NCBI GenBank assembly: GCA_900763035.1
Contig: CAAFIS010000138.1
Span: forward strand, 1-5,268
Direction of reading: 5' to 3'
From: Clostridia bacterium
GTDB taxonomy: Bacteria; Bacillota; Clostridia; Oscillospirales; Acutalibacteraceae
Length of the DNA: 5,268 bases
Each line of letters starts with the position of its first letter. Within the stretch, counting starts at the first letter, position 1. Below are positions 1 to 4,930 of the stretch, one piece after another. Made by a program: the position numbers and the translations under genes. The notes under the pieces were generated by a model, which was not told the origin of the DNA, made no database searches, and was given only the letters and a program-made list of their open reading frames with translations.

Positions 1-48
1 AATGTGCCGCGACCGACTGTCAAAAACAGGTGATCGCACAAACAACAC
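1..48. other. Upstream segment resembling the tandem-repeat unit
   Basis: No gene is supported here. The block from TGT at 3 through TGATCG (31-36) to GTGACGAA (59-66) lies on the same diagonal (offset 1379) as TGT 1382, TGATCG 1410-1415 and GTGACGAA 1438-1445, which span the junction of the two tandem units. About half of positions 3-66 match without gaps by hand count. A small CTGT/ACAG hairpin (17-20 with 26-29) is too weak to call a terminator. Confidence 0.4.
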
Positions 49-77
49 TTGACCTTTCGTGACGAATTATGTAAAAT
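49..77 (+). promoter_or_regulatory. Candidate sigma-A-type promoter upstream of the GHL10 gene
   Basis: A -35-like TTGACC (49-54) and a -10-like TAAAAT (72-77) are separated by exactly 17 bp, and each matches the vegetative consensus at five of six positions. It stands out as an AT-rich island in GC-rich DNA. The difficulty is position: the -10 box directly abuts the Shine-Dalgarno sequence at 78-83, so initiation near 84 would leave the ribosome site out of the transcript. Either the message is effectively leaderless, or the real promoter lies upstream and this match is partly fortuitous. Confidence 0.45.
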
Positions 78-83
78 AAGGAG
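78..83 (+). promoter_or_regulatory. Shine-Dalgarno site of the GHL10 lipoprotein gene
   Basis: AAGGAG is a strong match to the 16S rRNA tail. It lies 9 nt before the GTG at 93 and 12 nt before the ATG at 96. The spacing favours GTG 93, though ATG 96 would shorten the protein by only one residue. A third start-like ATG at 88 is out of frame and hits a stop after two codons (88-96). Confidence 0.7.
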
Positions 84-92
84 AGCGATGCT

Positions 93-1268
93 GTGATGGA
101 CCGCCGTCTTTTGGGCCGATCGGCCACGGCCCTGCTGCTGTGCGCGGCGCTGCTGTGCGGCGGCTGCGGCCGACAGAACGCCCCGGGCAGCGGCACGTCC
201 GACGTGTCCGGCGCTCCGCCGCCGGTCACGTCGGCGGCCGAGGAGCTGCACGGCGTTTGGGTATCGTATCTGGAGCTGGATCCATTGCTGAGCGCCGCGG
301 CCGATGCGGCGGCGGCAGAGCGTGCGATCGCCGCCCTGTTCGACACTTGCCGAAAAGCGGGGATGAACACGGTGTTTTTCCATGTGCGGGCGCACGGGGA
401 CGCGTACTATCGCTCGGCCGTGTTCCCGGCGGCGAGGGCCGCCGAACGGCTGATGGGCAGCGGGTTCGATCCGCTGGCCTGCGCCGTGCGGGAGGCGCGG
501 CGGCGGGGCATCCGGCTGTTCGCATGGATCAATCCCTATCGGATCGGCGAAACGGGCGCCGCCGTAGCCGAGATCGACGGCGAAGCGCCGCGCACGGTGA
601 CGATCGACGGCGCGCGCTATTACGATCCTGCCGATGCCGCCGCGCGGCGGCTGGTGCTGGCCGGGGTACGGGAGCTGCTTTCCGGGTATGCCGTGGACGG
701 CATCCATTTCGACGATTATTTCTACCCCGCCGGAATGCCGGACGGTGACGTGCCGGACGGCATGGATGCCGGTGACTGGCGGCGCACGCAGGTGGACGCG
801 CTGGTGAGCGCCGTGTACGGACTTGCCCATCAGTACGGGCGCACGTTCGGCATCAGCCCGATCGGACTGGCCGAAAAGTGCCGCACGACGGCCTATGCCG
901 ATGTCGCCCGCTGGATGCGGGAGCCGGGATACATCGACCACATCTGTCCGCAGCTGTATTTCGGCTTTCAAAACAGCGCGCATCCGTACCCGGAGGTGCT
1001 GGACGAGTGGCTGGCGCTGCCCAGGCGGGCGGGCGTCGCACTGTATATCGGACTGGCGCTGTATAAGGCGGGCGCGGCGGACGACCGATATGCCGGAGAC
1101 GGACGGCGGGAATGGTGCACGAATTCGGACATCTTGGCCCGACAGGCGGTGCTTGCCCGGCAGTCCGGCGCGTGCGGCGGCTTCGTGCTGTTCCGCTTTG
1201 CGCACCTGACGCAGCCCGCAGCCGCCGACGAGCTTGCCGCCCTGCAGAAAGTGCTGAACGGGCAGTGA
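93..1268 (+). CDS. GHL10-family (PF02638/DUF187) glycosyl hydrolase-like lipoprotein
   Basis: This 391-residue protein starts at GTG 93 (or ATG 96). It has a short basic N-terminus (DRR, RSAT), a hydrophobic core at about residues 11-21 and a candidate lipidated Cys25. It is therefore predicted to be exported and anchored outside the membrane, followed by a Gly/Ser/Pro linker to about residue 50. The rest reads as a TIM-barrel glycosidase-like domain of the GHL10 family. The conserved blocks appear in order: GVWVSYLEL from 54, an NTVFFHVRAHGDA block, AWINPYR (N147), GIHFDDYFYP with the likely catalytic or ligand-binding acidic pair D207/D208, FGISPIG from 252, and the late strand CPQLYFGFQ around 286-289. 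The domain looks complete and the length is within the usual range. Characterised relatives include E. coli DigH (YddW), which cleaves denuded peptidoglycan glycans, so a cell-wall substrate is plausible but inferred. The gene has its own upstream region, and 241 bp separate it from the next gene, so it is probably a separate transcription unit. Confidence 0.93.
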   Translation: MMDRRLLGRSATALLLCAALLCGGCGRQNAPGSGTSDVSGAPPPVTSAAEELHGVWVSYLELDPLLSAAADAAAAERAIAALFDTCRKAGMNTVFFHVRAHGDAYYRSAVFPAARAAERLMGSGFDPLACAVREARRRGIRLFAWINPYRIGETGAAVAEIDGEAPRTVTIDGARYYDPADAAARRLVLAGVRELLSGYAVDGIHFDDYFYPAGMPDGDVPDGMDAGDWRRTQVDALVSAVYGLAHQYGRTFGISPIGLAEKCRTTAYADVARWMREPGYIDHICPQLYFGFQNSAHPYPEVLDEWLALPRRAGVALYIGLALYKAGAADDRYAGDGRREWCTNSDILARQAVLARQSGACGGFVLFRFAHLTQPAAADELAALQKVLNGQ

Positions 1269-1355
1269 GGACGGACGTTTTGGATACGCAGAGGATAGAT
1301 CTTGTACGATCATACGGACAGGACAAGCCGTTTTGCCGAGCGGTAGACATGATCG

Positions 1356-1422
1356 GCGGCTTGTGACGAACTGGCGTATCGTGTACAGGACCACGGACTG
1401 CACAAAACTTGATCGACGGAAA
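1356..1422 (+). repeat. Tandem 75-bp unit, copy 1
   Basis: This is the first of two direct copies with a period of exactly 75 bp. It matches copy 2 at 64 of 67 positions, and the three differences (1383 G/A, 1401 C/T, 1406 A/G) are all transitions. The remaining 8 bp of the period (1423-1430) are not conserved. The copy contains an imperfect inverted repeat, TGTACAG (1382-1388) / CTGCACA (1398-1404), with a 9-nt centre. It lies in the gap between gene 1 and gene 2, so it is more likely regulatory than coding. Its function is unknown. Confidence 0.9.
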
Positions 1423-1430
1423 AGGATTTT

Positions 1431-1497
1431 GCGGCTTGTGACGAACTGGCGTATCGTATACAGGACCACGGACTGTACAAGACTTGATCGACGGAAA
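1431..1497 (+). repeat. Tandem 75-bp unit, copy 2
   Basis: This is the second copy, ending 12 bp before the ATG at 1510. Its inverted repeat is TATACAG (1457-1463) / CTGTACA (1473-1479) around the same 9-nt centre GACCACGGA. After 1497 the sequence diverges into the purine-rich ribosome-binding region of gene 2. Two copies set one period apart in front of a gene suggest repeated protein-binding sites or a duplicated promoter segment. A generic dispersed repeat cannot be excluded from one window. Confidence 0.9.
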
Positions 1498-1509
1498 GAG
1501 AGGGAAGGC

Positions 1510-3435
1510 ATGGAAGGGAAACGAATGCGGCATCGGGTGCTGCCGGCGGTGCTGTGCCTTTGCCTGCTGTTTTCGACCATCGGCGCGCTGGTCGCGGCCG
1601 AGGAAACGGTGATGACCGGGACGGTGCACGTCAACGACTCGCTGCGGGTGCGCAGCGGGCCGGGAACGAGCTATGCGATGGTCGGCTCGCTATACGACAA
1701 CGACGTGGTCACGATCACGGAAACGGTGGAGAACAGCAGCGGCAAGTGGTATAAGGTGACGAAAGGGACGCTGACGGGCTATTCCAGCGCGGACTATATC
1801 ACGATCAACGCCAAATACGATCCGGACGAGGATTTTGAGGCGTACATGACGGCGCAGGGGTTTCCGGAAAGCTACAAGCCCGGCCTGCGTCGGATCCACG
1901 CGGAGCATCCGCAGTGGGTGCTGCGCGCACAGAAGCTGTCGATGAGCTTCGACACTGCATGGAAGGCGGAATGCCGCGTGGGGCTGAATACCCTGCAATC
2001 GCCGGATGCGTGGAAATCGATGGAATACGGTGCTTATGACTTTTCGAAGAACCAATACGTTTCGTTCGACAGCGGCGGGTACGTTTCCGCCGCCGCGCCG
2101 GTGATCGCATATTACCTCGATCCGCGCCCGTGGCTCAACAGCCGGGACGTGTTCCAGTTCGAGGAGCTGTCGTACTCCGCCGAACACACGGCGGACGGCG
2201 TGCGCGCCATTTTGCCGACGTTGCTGCAAAAGTACACCGACGACTTTATGCGGGCGGCGAAGGAGAGCAACGTCAGCGCCTATTATCTGGCGGCGAAGGC
2301 CGCCCAAGAGGGCACGGACAAAAACAAGCTGGGCACAGGAGAGGTGCCGGGATACGAGGGGTACTATAACTTCTTCGACATCGGCGCGGTCAAGGGCAAC
2401 GGCAACAGCGCTGTGATCAACGGCGCGATCTATGCCAAAAACCACGGCTGGGACACGCCGTACAAATGCCTGATCGGCAGCGCGAATATGATCGGGCAAT
2501 ACTACATCCAGCGCGGACAGGATACGGTGTATTATCAAAAATTCAACGTAACGAACAAGCAGAGCGGCCTATACGGTCACCAATACATGACGTATGTGGC
2601 CGGGGCAAAGCAGGAGGGCGCGCTGCGCTACAGACGCACGAGCAGCGCACAGCTGGCGTGCGCGCTGACCTTCATCATCCCGGTGTACACGAGCATACCG
2701 GAAAGCATCCCGAGCGAGCCCTCCCGCACCGGGAACAACGACAACTTTTTGGACGAGATCACGGTGGACAAGCTGTCGCTGACGCCGAGCTTCGACCGCT
2801 ACACGCACGAATACGCCGTACAGGTGGACGCGAGCGTGACGAAGGTGACCGTGGCGGCGAAAAAACACGCCGCCGGTGCGACGCTGACCGGGGACGGCGA
2901 GACCGTGCTGCAGCCCGGCGAGAACACGGTGGCACTGACGGTGACGGCCACGAGCGGCGCGAAACGCACCTACACCGTCACGATCACCCGCGAGGGCGGC
3001 GAGGCGATCAAAACGCCCACGATCACCGGCAAGACCTACCGGGTGGGCGAAACGATCACCGGCGTTGAGCCCGGCACGGCGGTGACGGCGTTTTTGCAGG
3101 CACTGGCGGTGGCCGACGGAAAGGCCGTGCTGACGGACAGCACGGGCAAGACCAAAACGGACGGCAGTGTCGCATGCGGCGACATCGTGCGGCTGTACAG
3201 CAAAAACGATGTGCTGTGCGCGAGCTATCCGGTGGTGATCGTAGGCGATGTCAACGGCGACGGGGCGGTCAATTCCGTGGATCTTCTGCGCGCGCAGAAG
3301 CATATCTTGGGACTGGAGCAGCTGGCCGGCCCGTATCTGACGGCGGCGGACAGCAACCGCGACGGCAAGGTCGACTCGGTCGATCTGCTGCGCACGCAGA
3401 AGTATATCCTGAAGCTGCTGGAGAGCCTACAGTAA
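1510..3435 (+). CDS. Secreted SH3b / GH73-type glucosaminidase with cadherin-like and dockerin type I domains
   Basis: This 641-residue predicted peptidoglycan hydrolase would cleave N-acetylglucosaminyl bonds outside the cell. Residues 1-30 form a signal peptide with a basic start, a hydrophobic core and VAA before E31. Residues about 33-98 are an SH3b wall-binding domain (LRVRSGPGTSY motif, ending near I97). Residues about 100-225 match the conserved segment found before such glucosaminidases: HPQW around W136, YYLDPRPWL from 201 and VFQFEEL from 214. Residues about 245-400 are the GH73-like domain, with AAQEG giving E267 as the likely catalytic acid and YYNFFDIGA from 285 as the family motif. 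Residues 413-495 are a cadherin-like beta-sandwich (PF12733). Residues about 500-577 are a beta-rich spacer of the kind that precedes dockerins. Residues 579-636 are a type I dockerin with two calcium loops (D580/N582/D584/D591 and D614/N616/D618/D625). ATG 1510 directly precedes the signal peptide; ATG 1525 is an alternative. The dockerin implies a cohesin partner, and a cohesin-like protein is encoded 12 bp downstream. Confidence 0.93.
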   Translation: MEGKRMRHRVLPAVLCLCLLFSTIGALVAAEETVMTGTVHVNDSLRVRSGPGTSYAMVGSLYDNDVVTITETVENSSGKWYKVTKGTLTGYSSADYITINAKYDPDEDFEAYMTAQGFPESYKPGLRRIHAEHPQWVLRAQKLSMSFDTAWKAECRVGLNTLQSPDAWKSMEYGAYDFSKNQYVSFDSGGYVSAAAPVIAYYLDPRPWLNSRDVFQFEELSYSAEHTADGVRAILPTLLQKYTDDFMRAAKESNVSAYYLAAKAAQEGTDKNKLGTGEVPGYEGYYNFFDIGAVKGNGNSAVINGAIYAKNHGWDTPYKCLIGSANMIGQYYIQRGQDTVYYQKFNVTNKQSGLYGHQYMTYVAGAKQEGALRYRRTSSAQLACALTFIIPVYTSIPESIPSEPSRTGNNDNFLDEITVDKLSLTPSFDRYTHEYAVQVDASVTKVTVAAKKHAAGATLTGDGETVLQPGENTVALTVTATSGAKRTYTVTITREGGEAIKTPTITGKTYRVGETITGVEPGTAVTAFLQALAVADGKAVLTDSTGKTKTDGSVACGDIVRLYSKNDVLCASYPVVIVGDVNGDGAVNSVDLLRAQKHILGLEQLAGPYLTAADSNRDGKVDSVDLLRTQKYILKLLESLQ

Positions 3436-3440
3436 GGAGG
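3434..3440 (+). promoter_or_regulatory. Shine-Dalgarno site that sets the start of the cohesin-like gene
   Basis: AAGGAGG is a full-strength ribosome site, and its first two bases belong to the TAA stop of the preceding gene. It is only 1 nt from the ATG at 3442, which is too close, but 7 nt from the in-frame ATG at 3448. The second ATG is therefore the likely start. The overlap with the upstream stop suggests translational coupling within an operon. Confidence 0.85.
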
Positions 3441-3447
3441 CATGGAC

Positions 3448-4920
3448 ATGAAAACGCGAACGAAGATCTTTCGCGCGGCGGCGGCACTGCTGGCCGCGCT
3501 GCTGATCGGCGCGGCGGGGCTGCTGCCCGCCGCGGCGGAGGGGACGCTTGCGGTGACCGCGAGCGCCTCCACCGTGACCGTGGGCAGCAAGGTCACGGTC
3601 ACGATGAAATTTTCCGGCAAGGACAAAGGCCTTGGCGCGATCGACGCCCAGTTGAGCTATAATGCCGAGGCGTTCCGGTTCGACAAAGCCGAGGCGGACG
3701 GCGGCAGTGCCAACGGCAGCGCGGGGGTCGTGCGATTTTCGTGGTTTGCGCGCAGCACGCAGGCGCCCTCGACCGTCACGCTGTCGGCCACGTTCACCGC
3801 GATCAAGGCGGGGGCGGGCGATTTTACCGTCAGCACCGGCACGTTCACCGACTTTGACGAGAATACGCTGGGCACGCCGAGCGGGACGGCAGCCGTTTCG
3901 GCCACTGACCCCACGCTGTCGGCCAATGCTGATCTGTCGGCGCTCAAGCCCTCGTCCGGGACGCTGACGCCGCGGTTTTCCGCCAACACGACGAGCTACA
4001 CGGTCACCGTGCCGTACACCACGACCTCGCTGACGCTGAGCGCGACCGCCGCGCAGACCGGAGCGAAGGTGAGCATCTCCGGCAAGAACACGCTGACCGT
4101 GGGCAAGAACACCCGCGTGATCACCGTGACCGCGCCGAGCGGTGCAACGAAGAAATACACCGTGACGATCACGCGCGAGGCGGGACAGACGGCCGCCTCC
4201 GGCAGCACGCAGACCACCCTGCCCGCCGTGCCGGACGACGCGCTGGAGGTGTCCATCGACGGGCGGCTGCTGACCGTAGCGGACACGCAGCCGGACACGG
4301 AGCTGCCCGACGGGTATGAATGGAGCAGCGTGGTGATCAACCGCGTGACCGTTCCCGCCGCCAAGGGCACACAGAGCGGGCTGACGCTGCTGTGGCTGCT
4401 CGACCCCTCCGCGCCGGGCGAGAACGGCAAGCCCACGGGCGCGTTTTATCTGTTCGAGGCCACCTCCGGCGATTTTACGCCGTTTTGTCCGGTGACGGTA
4501 TCCGGCGGGCTGTATGCCGTGCTGCCGATGCCCGCAGGGCTGGACGCGCCCGCCGGAACGGTGGCGGGCAAATGCCGCATCGGCGAGGCCGAATATGATG
4601 CGTGGATGTATGAGGACACGGCGCTTGCCGACCTGTACCTGCTGTATGTCACCGCGCCGAACGGAAAGACCGGCCTGTATACGTATGACGCGGCGGACGG
4701 GTCGTTCCAGCGCTATCGCGAGATCGTGCTGCCGGCCGCGCCGGACACGAGCGACCCGACCGAGCCGACGCAGCCGGCCGGCGGCTTTGCGGCCTTTATG
4801 GAGGGGCACCGCACGGCGCTGCTGCTGGCGGCCGCCGTGATCGGTGCCGTGGCGCTGCTGATCGCGGCGATCGTTCTGCTGACCCGCGCCGGGCGGCGCG
4901 GGCCGACCGGAAAGCACTGA
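3448..4920 (+). CDS. Membrane-anchored cohesin-like protein with a cadherin-like domain
   Basis: This 490-residue protein starts at ATG 3448. Residues 1-30 are a signal peptide (KTRTK n-region, Ala/Leu core, cleavage likely AAA before E31). Residues about 33-150 read as a cohesin-like beta-sandwich: VGSKVTVTMKFSG, then GAIDAQLSYNAEAFRF, and later TLSATFTAIKAGAGDF, in the order expected for cohesins. Residues 158-244 are a cadherin-like domain (PF12733) closely resembling the one in the preceding protein and ending in the same YTVTITRE. Residues about 255-430 form a beta-rich domain I cannot name, closing with DLYLLYVTAPNGKTGLYTYD and FQRY. A Pro/Thr/Asp-rich linker leads to a transmembrane helix at about 456-479 and a short basic tail (RAGRR...KH). 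It should sit in the membrane with all domains outside. No sortase motif is visible. The natural reading is a receptor for dockerin proteins, possibly the glucosaminidase encoded immediately upstream. The cohesin assignment is by pattern only and is the least certain part. Confidence 0.9.
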   Translation: MKTRTKIFRAAAALLAALLIGAAGLLPAAAEGTLAVTASASTVTVGSKVTVTMKFSGKDKGLGAIDAQLSYNAEAFRFDKAEADGGSANGSAGVVRFSWFARSTQAPSTVTLSATFTAIKAGAGDFTVSTGTFTDFDENTLGTPSGTAAVSATDPTLSANADLSALKPSSGTLTPRFSANTTSYTVTVPYTTTSLTLSATAAQTGAKVSISGKNTLTVGKNTRVITVTAPSGATKKYTVTITREAGQTAASGSTQTTLPAVPDDALEVSIDGRLLTVADTQPDTELPDGYEWSSVVINRVTVPAAKGTQSGLTLLWLLDPSAPGENGKPTGAFYLFEATSGDFTPFCPVTVSGGLYAVLPMPAGLDAPAGTVAGKCRIGEAEYDAWMYEDTALADLYLLYVTAPNGKTGLYTYDAADGSFQRYREIVLPAAPDTSDPTEPTQPAGGFAAFMEGHRTALLLAAAVIGAVALLIAAIVLLTRAGRRGPTGKH

Positions 4921-4930
4921 AGGGTGAGCG

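Larger units (their letters stand above)
1269..1509. other. 241-bp intergenic region between the GHL10 gene and the dockerin gene
   Basis: Apart from the two tandem units it holds little I can name. I see no convincing intrinsic terminator after the gene 1 stop. The best hairpin is a 5-bp GCCGA/TCGGC stem (1335-1339 with 1353-1357) with a 13-nt loop and no T-run. Positions 1301-1359 may be a decayed third repeat copy: it begins CTTGT and ends ACATGATCGGCGG, against ACTTGATCGACGG in copy 1, and spans 59 versus 60 bp. Its middle does not align well. A loose pair, CTTGTAC (1301-1307) and GGACAAG (1321-1327), is also present. No strong promoter is visible. TTGCGG (1429-1434) followed after 17 bp by TATCGT (1452-1457) is a weak candidate. 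Confidence 0.55.

Noticed and set aside
1301..1327. CTTGTAC/GGACAAG inverted pair as an operator
   Set aside because: It has one mismatch, a 13-nt gap and a single occurrence, so it is not distinguishable from chance.
1335..1357. Intrinsic terminator after gene 1
   Set aside because: The GCCGA/TCGGC stem has only five pairs, a 13-nt loop and no downstream T-run.
1356..1497. CRISPR array
   Set aside because: There are only two copies of a 67-bp repeat separated by 8 bp. CRISPR repeats are shorter, with spacers of comparable length, and no cas gene is present.
1333..1509. N-terminal extension of gene 2 containing a 25-residue repeat (VTNWRIVYRTTDCT twice)
   Set aside because: The frame is open only because the 75-bp DNA repeat lacks stops. 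A clean signal peptide begins at 1510/1525, which would be buried if translation started earlier, and no good ribosome site precedes 1333.
853..1629. Open frame on the minus strand spanning the end of gene 1, the gap and the start of gene 2
   Set aside because: Its composition is Arg/Pro-rich, and its internal repeat is simply the reverse complement of the tandem DNA units. No domain or ribosome site supports it.
1690..2538. Minus-strand open frame opposite the SH3b/glucosaminidase region
   Set aside because: It is an Arg/Val/His-rich shadow of a well-supported plus-strand enzyme domain.
3442..3447. ATG 3442 as the start of the cohesin-like gene
   Set aside because: The AAGGAGG site ends 1 nt before it, too close for initiation. 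ATG 3448 has a normal 7-nt spacing in the same frame.
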